Below the pieces are notes generated by a model. It was given only the letters and a program-made list of their open reading frames with translations. It was not told the origin of the DNA and made no database searches. Positions 1-9,516 of a stretch of DNA of 38,797 nucleotides are shown piece by piece (position 1 is the first letter of the stretch; each line of letters opens with the position of its first letter). The translations under genes and the position numbers were made by a program. The DNA is from Podochytrium sp. JEL0797 (lineage: Eukaryota > Chytridiomycota > Chytridiomycetes > Chytridiales > Chytriomycetaceae), in assembly GCA_027596195.1 (NCBI GenBank), contig JADGJG010000132.1:1-38797 (forward strand). The letters are read 5' to 3'.

Positions 1-218
1 CCGTCGACAAACGCGGTGTAACAAGCAGGCAAAACGGCAGCCTCGTGACATTCGCCCTCGCTGGACCAACCGCCATCTCCTCGTTGATCGGGAGACGCGT
101 TTCCAGACTGCCACCATTTGGCAACGTAGTTGATGCCGTTGAACGAGACCTGCGCGTCTTGGGAGTACACGGCTCCGGACATGAATTCGGGGTAGCAAGT
201 CGTTGTGGAGACGGACAT
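1..218 (-). CDS. CBM5/12 chitin-binding protein, N-terminal part (cut by the window edge)
   Basis: The minus strand is open from an ATG at 218 to the window edge, giving 72 residues. The core FNGINYVAKWWQSG followed by GGW and a Cys matches the CBM5/12 (chitin-binding type 3) pattern, in which aromatic residues contact chitin. A second module appears to begin at CYTAFVDG where the window ends. The closest relative visible is the gene at 13749, which begins with two such modules and a similar MS...C.P.F start. No signal peptide is visible after this ATG, so either an upstream leader exon was missed or the protein lacks a classical leader. Its promoter carries two copies of TGGTGGCTGA at 306-315 and 395-404. 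The C-terminal domain is unknown because it lies outside the window. Confidence 0.75.
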   Translation of the reverse strand, partial: MSVSTTTCYPEFMSGAVYSQDAQVSFNGINYVAKWWQSGNASPDQRGDGGWSSEGECHEAAVLPACYTAFVD

Positions 219-1598
219 GGTTGGGAAGAGGTGTTTGGGAGGAGAGGGAGATATTTCGAAATGTGGGTTCTCTTGCCGCCCTTTATGTGATTCGTTATTC
301 AGCCATCAGCCACCATATATGTGATCAATGAACTTTTTCGCCCAATCTTGAGAATACAAGTTCAAAATGTTAAAAATCGGATATACGATATCTATGGTGG
401 CTGAATCAATTTTCTCACTTTCGTAAATCGCTTACTAGAAGATAGAAGATAAATGAATAGAAAGCACTCAAGATTCGTTTTTGTCCAACATAATGTACAA
501 AAGTCGGGTTTGCGGGTTTTGTGTTGTGCTGATTACATGAGTCAACATAGTTCGCGACGCGAAGGCGAATGCGAAGGCGGGAGTCGCCTTATTGACAACA
601 ACAAACACTCACCACATCACACAGCCTCTCCACCATTCTTCAAAAACCCCCTTCAAAGTTGCCAACAAGACCCCTCGATTCGCCCATGCCCGTTACAAAC
701 CTACTGGCCGTGAAGGCCATGTACCACGGAACGTCTCCGCCGGCGGCAGGGCCCACCACAGACTCACAAACATCACCAATTACCCCGCAATCGCCATCAA
801 AAATCGAACGCAGAAAAATCAAAACGTGCAGCTTCGAAAAGAAATTTGACCCCGGTTTAATCATACGGCCCGTCTTTCATTTTTCCAGCCCTATTCTCTC
901 TTGAAGCCATCACCGGAACGGTGCCGAACCTGTATTTGCTATTCTGCAGGATGCTAGAAGGCGATTGTGTCGGAATGCCCCAATCGAAGCCACCCACCGC
1001 AAGCGTAAGATTTCTTCGACAAATGCACCCAAAAGTTCTTCCCGTGTCTGCGCGAATGACCCAGCATCTCCCTACTCAATTTAAAATGGTCAAAATGCGG
1101 GCATCCTGGGGTTCAAAATTCCAGTGGGGAGCGAGGGTGCGTTGGGAGGATGGGTGCGTTTCCCGATATGGAACCCCATTTCGAATTTACCCGCAACTGT
1201 TTGAAGTTAAAATTCATCCCTCTACTCGAAGTGGTTGTTTAGTGGGTTTCAGATGCCCTTCAGGTCTCGCGAGGAGGTGGTAGCGGAGATTAAAGCTCGC
1301 AAGGGGTAATTGGAATGCGACAAGGTGGCGGATCCGTTTGCCAAGTTCAAGAAGATGTGATTCGTTTTTAATTTATTATAACATCAAAAAAAATAGAAAC
1401 CAAAAATAAATAGAAGAGGTCAGTTTGGTGCATGCGCGATTCGAGACTCCTCCTCTTCTCCTTCGCGTGCACACACGCGCCCGGCCGGCACGTGTCTATT
1501 TTCGCTGCGCCGATCTCCAGCCCCAAGTTTGGGGAAAAAGTCGCGAGAGACAAAAAGTCGACTTCCTCGCTCCTTGCAAAAAAAGCAAAAAAACCAAC
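219..1598. other. Intergenic stretch, no supported gene
   Basis: This holds the promoter of the left-edge CBM5/12 gene (two TGGTGGCTGA copies near 306 and 395) and, at the right end, the 5' region of the S-adenosylhomocysteine hydrolase gene. Between about 590 and 1360 several frames stay open for 70-120 codons on the plus strand, for example the stretch ending at 1283. None shows a recognisable domain, convincing start or consistent splice pattern. A broken gene or an unrecognised small spliced gene is possible. Confidence 0.4.
306..404. promoter_or_regulatory. Paired TGGTGGCTGA motifs upstream of the left-edge CBM5/12 gene
   Basis: TCAGCCACCA lies at 306-315 and TGGTGGCTGA at 395-404, facing opposite ways, 88 and 177 bases upstream of the minus-strand ATG. 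The sequence TAAAAATCGG at 371-380 also recurs before the motif in the promoter of the 13749 gene (13418-13427). The regulatory role is inferred from recurrence. Confidence 0.5.
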
Positions 1599-3224
1599 AT
1601 GGTCTACAAAGTTGGTGCGTTGCCCTCCTATCTTACACCCACCACGATGCCGGACGATTCAGCTGCATCGCAGATTCCGAACGCTTCTAGCAGCTGGGAT
1701 GAAGCAACTCAGCTGTCTCTGCGTCGAACCTCTCTGCGCGCGATTTATTTTGATTTCAGTCGCTAACTCTATTCTTCTTTCCTTTACTTGTAACAGCTGA
1801 CATCACTCTCGCTGACTTCGGTATGTTCCGTTCTCATTCTTCTCCTTCAAACTGCCGTCAACAAAACCCATGCTTTGATATTGGTTTTTGGCGCAGTCCC
1901 TGCTTCACGCCCTTCAGCTCCACTGTTGCCCAACCTTTCTGAATCATAACTAACGGCACTTATCTTAATAGGTCGCAAGGAAATCGAGATCGCCGAGAAC
2001 GAGATGCCCGGTCTCATGTCTCTCCGTGCCAAGTACGGCCCCGCTGCCCCCCTCAAGGGAGCCCGTATTGCCGGATGTCTCCACATGACCATCCAGACTG
2101 CCGTCCTCATCGAGACCCTCACTGCTCTCGGTGCCGAGGTCACCTGGTCGTCCTGCAACATCTTCTCCACCCAGGACCACGCCGCTGCTGCCATCGCTGC
2201 CACCGGTGTCCCCGTTTTCGCCTGGAAGGGAGAGACTGACGAGGAGTACGAGTGGTGCATTGAGCAGACCATCAAGGGATTCCCTGGCGGCAAGGCCCTC
2301 AACATGATCCTCGACGACGGTGGTGACTTGACCCAGATTGTCCACAACAAGTACGCGGACCTCCTCAAGGACATCAAGGGAGTTTCTGAGGAGACCACCA
2401 CTGGAGTCCACAACCTCTACAAGATGCTCAAGAACGGAGAGCTCAAGATCCCCGCCATCAACGTCAACGACTCTGTCACCAAGTCCAAGTTTGACAACCT
2501 CTACGGATGCCGCGAGTCCCTCATTGACGGAATCAAGCGTGCCACTGACGTTATGATTGCTGGAAAGATCTCCGTCGTTGCCGGATACGGTGATGTCGGC
2601 AAGGGTTGCGCTGCTGCCTTGAAGGGAATGGGATCCCGTGTCATTGTCACCGAGATTGACCCCATCAACGCTCTCCAAGCTTCCATGGAAGGATACGAGG
2701 TCACCACCATGGAGGAGGCCGTCAAGGAGGCCAACATCTTTGTCACAACCACTGGATGCCGTGACATCATCACCGGAGCCCACTTCCCCCTCATGAAGGA
2801 CGATGCCATCGTCTGCAACATTGGACACTTCGACATTGAAATCGACGTCGCTTGGTTGAAGGCCAACGCTGCCAAGTGCATCAACATCAAGCCCCAGGTT
2901 GACCGTTACACCATGAACTCTGGTCGCCACATCATCCTCCTTGCTGAGGGACGTCTCGTCAACTTGGGATGCGCCACTGGCCACCCTTCGTTTGTCATGT
3001 CCAACTCCTTCACCAACCAGACCTTGGCCCAGATTGCTCTCTGGACCGACTCCAAGTCCTACCCGCTCGGAGTCCACCTCTTGCCCAAGAAGTTGGACGA
3101 GGAGGTTGCCGCTGCCCACTTGGACAAATTGGGAGTCAAGTTGACCAAGATGTCGAACGTCCAGGCCGAGTACCTCTCCCTCCCCCACGAGGGCCCGTAC
3201 AAGATGGAGACTTACCGTTACTAA
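1599..3224 (+). CDS. SAH1: S-adenosylhomocysteine hydrolase (adenosylhomocysteinase)
   Basis: This cytosolic enzyme splits S-adenosylhomocysteine into adenosine and homocysteine, which relieves product inhibition of methyltransferases. Three exons are placed at 1599-1614, 1797-1820 and 1972-3224, giving 430 residues, close to the usual 430-450. The N-terminus reads [14 protein letters not shown] after splicing. The NAD-binding loop GYGDVGKG is present, and the protein ends in the family tail K..TYRY, whose Lys and Tyr reach the partner subunit's NAD. Two tiny 5' exons precede one long exon, and codon use is strongly biased to C in third positions, as expected for high expression. A poly(A) signal AATAAA is at 3321-3326. 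The start was chosen because the short first exon restores the family N-terminus in frame. Confidence 0.96.
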
Positions 3225-3587
3225 ATTCCCTTTATTGTATTTTGTATGCGCGCGACTCGGGGATTGAGTCAGAGGGTTTTTTGTCTTTGCCTTGAATCAT
3301 GAATGGACGTTTGGAAAAACAATAAAATTGATGGTTTGGGTTCTGTATTTTTCTGTGTGCGCCTTTTTTCAAACGTTTGTGTTCTAAACCCCAAAAGTAC
3401 CTGCTCTGGATCCGCAGACTGAGTTTAGACTTTAGGAATCAGATTTACAACAAACTCAAGATACTGAAGCTCTGCTCTCCACCAGGCAAGTGGAAGCAAC
3501 TTGCCACCTTCGCGCAGACGCCTTCGCCCATGTCATCCCAAGCCATTTCCCTTCTTTCTGTTCGTGAAAAAAAGGAGATTCATCTCC

Positions 3588-4381
3588 ATGCGACGGTCCA
3601 TGCTCTTGTGCGCCTTCCTGCTGCTGGCATGCGCCTCGGCACAGCAAGTGAACACTGGCACCATGTCTTGGTATGGCGATCAAGGCGATTGGGCGACTGT
3701 TGGCCAAACGGCTTGTGGATCGGGCTTCCCACCGATAGATCCACGATTTTTTGCAGCAGTGTCGTATCTCAGTCTTTCCGACCAATCTTCAGCATTGAAC
3801 TCTGGAGTATGTGGGCGATGTATTCAGCTACAACTCGGTGACACAAAACTGATAGTGACGGTGGTTGGTGAGTTCGAAGTTCACACTTTCCCAATTTGAT
3901 CACTGACGCACGTGCAGATGCGATGATGCGCACAAACGCTCAACCAACCGATCTGGATCTATCATATTCTGCATTCGCAGCACTTGTGAACCCCGATATT
4001 GGGTTGCTCACGGCCAATTGGATTTGGACTTCCTGCACTGCGCCTGCAGCCGCGCTGGCCCCCGCTGTTGCCACACAAGAAGTCGCACAACAGCCCGAAA
4101 CGACAGCGGTTGTACCCTTACCTCCACCACTGCCACCCACACCAGTTGCTACAAATCCGGCCGTCACAATGGACGTGCAATCGCAGGCGACGGTGTTGCA
4201 AAAGTTCCAAGGTGTGGCGACCGAAATAGTCAGTTCGAACCCGCTTCCCATGTTTGAAAACCCCAGCAATGTGGCAGCCGCTGCAGTGGTTCCTGCTGCC
4301 TCCAAGACCTCCTCTGCCGAATCGATGTTGACCATCTGTTTGGCGAGTCTCGCGTTTTCCTTCTTTTTCTCTCTCAATTAG
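3588..4381 (+). CDS. Secreted expansin-like (RlpA/DPBB) protein, probably GPI-anchored
   Basis: Two exons (3588-3867 and 3918-4381, 50-nt intron) encode 247 residues. A signal peptide (MRRSMLLCAFLLLACASA) is followed by a six-stranded double-psi beta-barrel: GTMSWYGDQGDW, ACGSGFP, CGRCIQL, then VTVVDA and LDLSYSAFAAL. The two acidic positions important in expansins (VVD and DLDLS) are kept. A Pro/Ala/Val-rich linker follows. The C-terminus is hydrophobic (LTICLASLAFSFFFSLN) after a small-residue stretch, as in GPI-anchor signals. Expansin-like proteins loosen polysaccharide walls without hydrolysis; the substrate here is unknown. Only the barrel domain is visible, with no carbohydrate-binding partner domain. 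Confidence 0.82.
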
Positions 4382-4418
4382 AGTTATAAATGTAGGCAAG
4401 GGTGTATTATGATAACTT

Positions 4419-6416
4419 TTAAACATAAATCAACCCTGCGCCTCCATTCCTTCCGGCCCACAACGCCGATCCACCCATCCCAGCCGTCATATTCAACCGG
4501 TCTGGCATGTTGGTCAACTGATTCACCATCGGAACCAACGTCAGATACGACACAAAGTAAAACAGGAGCCCAAACATGATGGAGATGGGCAACGCGGGCA
4601 GCGCTTTTTGGAACAAGACGAGCAGAAAGATTGTGAAGTTGAGACCTGTGATGACGGCCACAATCACACTCATGGTGCTTACCCAGTCAAGGAGTGCTGT
4701 ATAATATCCAGACGCGTTAGGCTGGTAAGAAATGCGGAACAGGCTCACCAGCACGAGAGGACAATACGCTGTAGAACACGAAATCTCCCAGACCCAGCTT
4801 CATACCACTCCCACCACCATCCTCCTCCTCCTCCACGGCAGCAGCAACAGCCACCGCCGCTGTTGGTGGATTTGCCAACTGTGGCTGGGAGCCTGGCGCG
4901 CTTGAGGCAACAGTCTCCTCCGCCACACTGGCACTGTCTCCGAGGTGATTCTTGCGCACCGAAGTCAACCGCGTGACACTTGTTTTCATGGATTGCGTCG
5001 TGTACTCGCTTTCTTGGCGCTCGTGCGTCAAGAATTCTGTTTGGACTTGTGCAGGCGGGTTTGCTGGTTGGACGAATGGGTTTTGTGGAGGGGCGGATGG
5101 GGGAGACGCCATCATCATTGTGGGACCGGCTGCAAACAGAAATGGAGTTAATATAGTGCATTGTCTTTTTTTGGTTAATTATTGCCTGAGTATAGTAACG
5201 CTGGGATTTCGCGATTGTTTTGCTGAGAATTTTCAATCAAGAGGCGAAGCGGGCCGTAAGGGCAGAGAACGGCAATCAAATCTATCATTTTTGTTTTAGA
5301 GATGCGTTGAATTCACAAAACCGAATCCAGTACCCCAGACCGCAAGAAGGGACAACAGAATCCAACTCGTAATGGCCGGCAACTGGGAGAGCGACAACGC
5401 CTAATTTTGAACAAGCGCATCAGAATATGAATATATCCAGATATCCGCTCACCATTAGAGTCGACATCAAGACCATATACCACTGCTGCAAAATTAGCGG
5501 GCCTTTCCAAAAGATTGAAACCAATCCGACGCCTGCAACATTCCACAGGAAAAACACGAACGAGATGTAGTCGAAAGGAACGTTATAAATTGACAGTAAA
5601 CTCGTTCCGAGAACGTATCCAAACATGCCGAGCAAGCCTAATACAATCAATCCAAAAAATCCATAGAGAATCTGTTCCCGGATTTTAGGTTCGAGTCAAA
5701 CAGCACCATACAGTCCCCTCATACCTTCATGCAATTGTATCGAAATAGCAGATAAATAATGACAGTTGCAACGATAATTTGACTGATGATAATCAACGCG
5801 CTGGTCAAATCTGCTGTCTGCTCCCCAGCCGTCACCGTCGTCCCACCCGCCACAACCCCACTCACCCCACCCGCATACAAACTGGGCGCAAGATTTCCAA
5901 CCCCAACATCAAAATACGGCGTGGGCGGGTTTGTCAGCTTCATCCACAACACGGAAAAAAAGATGCACACGCACACGGGCTTCACAATCGCGTAGATTTG
6001 GATCAGATAGTATTTGAGCTCACTGATGGTTTCTGAGTCGAGTTCCAATGTGTCGGAAGTGAGCGAGACGATTGGGCGTGGACCTGCTTTGCGTCTTTTG
6101 CGTCGCGCGGGGGCGGGGGGAGATGCGAGTTGGGCTGTTGATGGGGATGTGGGTGATTCTTGTTTTTGCTGCTGAGGAGAACTCGTGTTGCCGCACTTGG
6201 TTTGATGGATGGCCCAATCTTTGAGTTGGCATTCCTGTTTTGCTGATGGGTCAGAACAGATCAAAGAATGTTGATTTCAACACAAACCTGAGAGCAATAG
6301 CAGACTGAAGAGCAAACTGAACAGAGAAAGCGAGCCTTGTTGGGACACATTGCACAAACTCTATTTGCGGCTGGACGCGACATTTCAATGTCCCGGTCTC
6401 GGGTGTTACCGCTCAT
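4419..6416 (-). CDS. Presenilin with N-terminal MYND zinc finger
   Basis: Seven exons on the minus strand (6288-6416, 5725-6234, 5453-5671, 5334-5400, 5186-5281, 4749-5129, 4419-4696) give 559 residues with all phases matching. Presenilins are intramembrane aspartyl proteases, the catalytic subunit of gamma-secretase. The catalytic Asp residues are D309 in [16 protein letters not shown] and D456 in [11 protein letters not shown], and PALP is at 501-504. TM1 is near 119-143, and a low-complexity loop fills 345-445. Residues 21-57 form a full MYND zinc finger: C21xxC24, C32xxC35, YC41xxxC45, H53xxxC57. Exon 2 holds the second half of the finger (E44 onward) and presenilin TM1-TM2 without a stop, so the fusion is read directly. 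The first catalytic motif is WD rather than the usual YD. Intron 5 is best explained as GC-AG (starts at 5185). Absence of the family from Dikarya supports an early-diverging fungus. Confidence 0.92.
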
Positions 6417-6619
6417 TTTGTTTCTTTGAAGTCAGGAGCAAGGCAAAGACTTTGAAATCTATCTAGTGAAGGCCGATTGGAATGCAGGGTGGACGTGATG
6501 ACAATTTCTTTTCGGGAAAGGAAAACCAGAACGGAAGCGAAATGGGAAAAGGTGAGACAGAAAACTCTTCTTATTATTACGATATTAAATACAGAAATGA
6601 AGGAACGCGTCAATTCACA

Positions 6620-7646
6620 TCAACAAAAAGCACCCATGCATATCGCCACAACGCGCCCAGGGTCAACAATCGCATTCTGGATGACCCCAGAAGGCATCCC
6701 TGGTGTCACAACCAAATCTGATCCAATCAACCGCGCGAACGCCTGTGCACTCAATTCGTGGTACAGAGTTCCGCCCGTCGTCTTCCACGCAAACGCGACC
6801 GTCACGCTATTGCCTTTGTACTCAAATGTGCCCGTCTTGCCGCAATCGGCCGGGATGTTCTCACTCCCAGCGTAAAACCCCATGTTGTATTCATCCGCCG
6901 TGATGGAGCCATCGCAGTCGAGTGAGTTCCCTGCGAACCAATGCCAACTCGTGACGTAGTTGAAACCACTTCCGGGAGAAGGGCTTTGATTGAAGGGAAT
7001 GGCTGGGTCGAAATCGGAGCTTTGGTATGGGTCGATCGCCACGCCCGATACTGGCTGTGGTCCCGGGACAGCGATAACGGCTTGAAATGTCGGATCCGTC
7101 GCGTTGGAGGTCGGTTCCGTCGCATTGGAGGTTAGGTCTGTGGCATTGGAGGTCGGATCCGTCGCCTTGGAGGTCGCGCCACCACCAACACCGACACAAA
7201 GCGAACAGTTTGGTTCAAGACCAAAGCAATTGAGTCCCGTGTTCCAAAGGGAAAGAGATGTTAATGAGATTCCTGTGGTGCTCAGAATATCAAAACAAGA
7301 GGAGGTGGACGTGACGGGACCGAAGGACGAGCAAGTCGGGCCTTGTGTTACATTCACTTGTGCGAAGGAGGATGGGGGACCTCCCAGTGAAGCGTTTTGG
7401 AGGCACATGATACTCCCGATGGGTAGATCTTCACATTGGATCGAAGGGTTGAGAGTTGCCAAGTCCGCCATCGAGAGTCCGACAGCGCCACCCACAAAGT
7501 AACAAATATCACCCAGTTGGATCGAATACGATAGCAAGCACTCGTCAATGAGTGATGCGCGAGCCGTGCTGATGATGATAAGGGTTACTGTCTGTCACAA
7601 AATGAATGGGAAAGGGTTGGTGAACGTTCATTCCTTTGCCACCCAT
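6620..7646 (-). CDS. Secreted LysM protein with C-terminal DPBB-like domain
   Basis: Exon 2 (6620-7587) is secure. A tiny first exon (7643-7646, ATGG) joined across a 55-nt intron gives the leader MVTLIIISTARA and 323 residues; this exon is tentative. One clear LysM (SIQLGDICYF to IGSIMCL) and a second, degenerate Cys-containing LysM-like segment should bind chitin-type glycans. Four seven-residue repeats of the type SNATDPT, each with an N-glycosylation site, form the linker. The last 125 residues, from SWHWFAGNSLDCDGS to the end, match the C-termini of the 13749 and 15757 proteins very closely and keep a barrel-like layout (CGKTGTF, GNSVTV, HELSAQAF). The usual expansin Asp is replaced by Phe. 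The stop of the upstream CAP gene lies only about 56 bases before the proposed start. Confidence 0.8.
7089..7172. repeat. Four-copy 21-nt tandem repeat in the linker of the LysM/DPBB-like gene
   Basis: Four head-to-tail 21-base units of the type GTCGGATCCGTCGC.TTGGAG encode (S)NATDPT-like heptads on the minus strand. Units differ by a few bases. Three of the four carry an N-x-T glycosylation site; the fourth has SKAT instead. Confidence 0.8.
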
Positions 7647-7702
7647 GTGATGCAGTGCGCCAAAGAGAAAACATATATTCATTCATGTTATAAGGCGTTG
7701 TT

Positions 7703-8662
7703 TCAGACTCCAAAATCACAACATACAGCTCCAACACTTCCGCTCGACACCGAACACCCAACTCGCGTGTACACCCAACTCGTAATAATCTCATAATGCC
7801 CCCCACTTGGATACTCCTGCGTCACCCATAACGGATACGCTTCGGCGCATGTTCCTACTCCTGCCAAAATTTGCCCACCCACACCTCCCGTCACGTCAAA
7901 ATGCAGCAAGGTTTCGGTTGTCGCAGCGAAATCGGAAACGGGCTGACAGTCGATGGCGAGCGTGGGGTCCCATGTGAGTGTGGGGGCGGCTGTGTAATGT
8001 GCGCGCGCGTAGTTGAGTTGGGAGAGGCAGTCGGTGGGGAAATCGGGAGATGCGGCGGGTGGGTTGTCGTTGGATGGGGTTCCTTCAATTATGGGAGAAG
8101 GGGAAAGATGAGGCTGTATAATGGCTGCTGCAGCTGCAACTGCGGTTGTTGGGGAAGCAGATATTGTGGAGGTGGTGGTTGTTTTCAATGTCACAGTCGC
8201 AGTGGTGCCAATCGATTTAATCGTTGTGGTAACAGAGCTTGAGGTTGAGTTGGTAGTTGTAGAGGTGGGGGCGGCGGTGGTGGTGGTGGCTGGGCTGGGT
8301 GCTGGAACGTTTGCACCCACGAAGGACTGTTGCAGAGGAGCTTCGCTTGAACTTGCAGATTCTGAGTCCGAGGTCGAGTTTCCAGCTGCACTCGCGACGC
8401 AAACAAGCGTATTTGGCGTCAAAACAATTCCGCTTCCGCACTTGAGCGACGGATTCGCCTCGACAAAGTCGGACAAGGACATTCCGAAATCTGCACACAC
8501 GGCTCCACAGGTGTCGCCGTGAGCGATTTGGTAAGTGGCTGGGCAGTTGAGGACGGAAGTAAGATTGAAGTTGGGGTTGAGGTGGCCAAGCTTGGCCTTG
8601 AGCACGATGCCGAAGGCGGGAGTTGTTGCGGTGAGGAACAGCGCGAAATGGTACTGCCTCAT
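7703..8662 (-). CDS. Secreted LysM-CAP protein (chitin-binding module joined to an SCP/PR-1 domain)
   Basis: This is a single exon of 319 residues. The start at 8662 gives the leader MRQYHFALFLTATTPAFG. Residues 40-89 are a LysM: CPATYQIAHGDTC, DFGMSLSDFVEANPSLKC, LTPNTLVCV. A Thr/Ser/Ala-rich, probably O-glycosylated linker follows. Residues 206-319 form a CAP domain: LNYARAHYTAAPTLTWDP, then LWVTQEYPSGGHYEI, then TRVGCSVSSG and VCC. The His of the usual HN.xR signature is Leu here and the GENL Glu is Gln, while the GHY His remains, so the metal-binding cavity is partly lost. CAP proteins bind sterols or act in defence and cell-wall contexts; the role here is not known. The gene is tandem with the LysM/DPBB-like gene downstream, about 56 bases apart, and shared transcription is possible. 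Confidence 0.8.
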   Translation of the reverse strand: MRQYHFALFLTATTPAFGIVLKAKLGHLNPNFNLTSVLNCPATYQIAHGDTCGAVCADFGMSLSDFVEANPSLKCGSGIVLTPNTLVCVASAAGNSTSDSESASSSEAPLQQSFVGANVPAPSPATTTTAAPTSTTTNSTSSSVTTTIKSIGTTATVTLKTTTTSTISASPTTAVAAAAAIIQPHLSPSPIIEGTPSNDNPPAASPDFPTDCLSQLNYARAHYTAAPTLTWDPTLAIDCQPVSDFAATTETLLHFDVTGGVGGQILAGVGTCAEAYPLWVTQEYPSGGHYEIITSWVYTRVGCSVSSGSVGAVCCDFGV

Positions 8663-9516
8663 TTCTATAAGTCTAGGAAGGAAAGGGGTGGTTCGGGCCG
8701 GAATGCTTTGGAGGCGTTCCAATCCTGGGTCTTGTGTTTTCGAAAATGGAATCCAAAAATTCCGTTTCGGACAAGTCGCACGTGCGAAACGTGTTCAAAA
8801 AGGAATTTGAGATTCAATATCATCGAGCCGCGTAATATGTTCGTAATAAGCGTGAATGAGAATCAAGAATGTATTCTTCTTCCTTCAAAAAATTGTAATC
8901 GTCATGGAGGGGGAAGACGTGGTGGGCCAACGCTGCGTGAGTTGCGGGATTGCACCCCTGATCCACCGTCTCTGCGGTACACCCGTTGATCAGCGACTGC
9001 ACGTCGAACCCCCCCCCCCCCAAGAAGATGTAAAGGGGGTTGGAAGTGGAGGCCGCCACTAATGGAGCTGGTTTCGCAGTGCTGCTGGCGGAGGGTTATT
9101 ATGGAAAGGAGAATGTGGCGTTGTTCCATGGAAAAGCTATTAACGTCGAAGCCACGAACGCCACTGAATTGATCGAGAAAGGGCAGTGGATTCGCCCGAA
9201 AATCACCATCCATGACGACTTGTGAGGTAAACTTGTGCTCATGTTGGCTTGAGATCTTGATGGTGGAGTTGCAGGTGGCGAGCAGAATCCAAAAGAGTGA
9301 TAGGGCTAAAAAAAACTGGTTTCCATATCCCGAATTTCCCTGTTCTAGTGATTGACATGCACACAGCTACACACAGACACTGTTTTGAAGTCGGGACTCG
9401 GCTCAGTCCTTGGGAGCCTCGATTGTGTGCCCATCACGTGTCACTTGATTTAATCAAGTGAAATCGACACGTGTCCAAAATCTTTTGCATTTTTTCCCGT
9501 GCACACACCCGTTGCC
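8663..9516. other. Intergenic region with disrupted ORFs and a 13-C run
   Basis: This separates the LysM-CAP gene from the Sel1-repeat gene on diverging strands. A minus-strand frame (about 8820-9059 and 8902-9213) and a plus-strand frame (about 9040-9225) each look partly protein-like but cannot be joined into a gene. A run of 13 C at 9009-9021 breaks the frames. No domain was recognised. It may be a decayed gene or chance open frames. The right end holds the palindromic promoter at 9435-9473. Confidence 0.4.
9435..9473. promoter_or_regulatory. Nested palindrome with two CACGTG E-boxes
   Basis: CACGTGT (9435-9441) and ACACGTG (9467-9473) flank CACTTGATT-T-AATCAAGTG (9442-9460), a perfect inverted repeat with a one-base centre. 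It ends 43 bases before the ATG of the Sel1-repeat gene. CACGTG is the core bound by fungal bHLH factors such as Cbf1 or Pho4, so a bHLH site is a reasonable inference. Confidence 0.5.

Noticed and set aside
590..1360. A small Cys-containing spliced gene (CHCH-like patterns such as KCTQKFFPC)
   Set aside because: The patterns fall in different frames with stops between them and no consistent splice sites, so no gene model holds.
1965..3188. A 407-codon frame on the minus strand
   Set aside because: It is the exact antisense of the S-adenosylhomocysteine hydrolase exon and results from that gene's strong third-position C bias; it has no domain.
4419..6416. Two separate genes, a MYND protein and a presenilin
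   Set aside because: The finger's second half and the first two membrane segments lie in one uninterrupted exon with no stop or new promoter between them.
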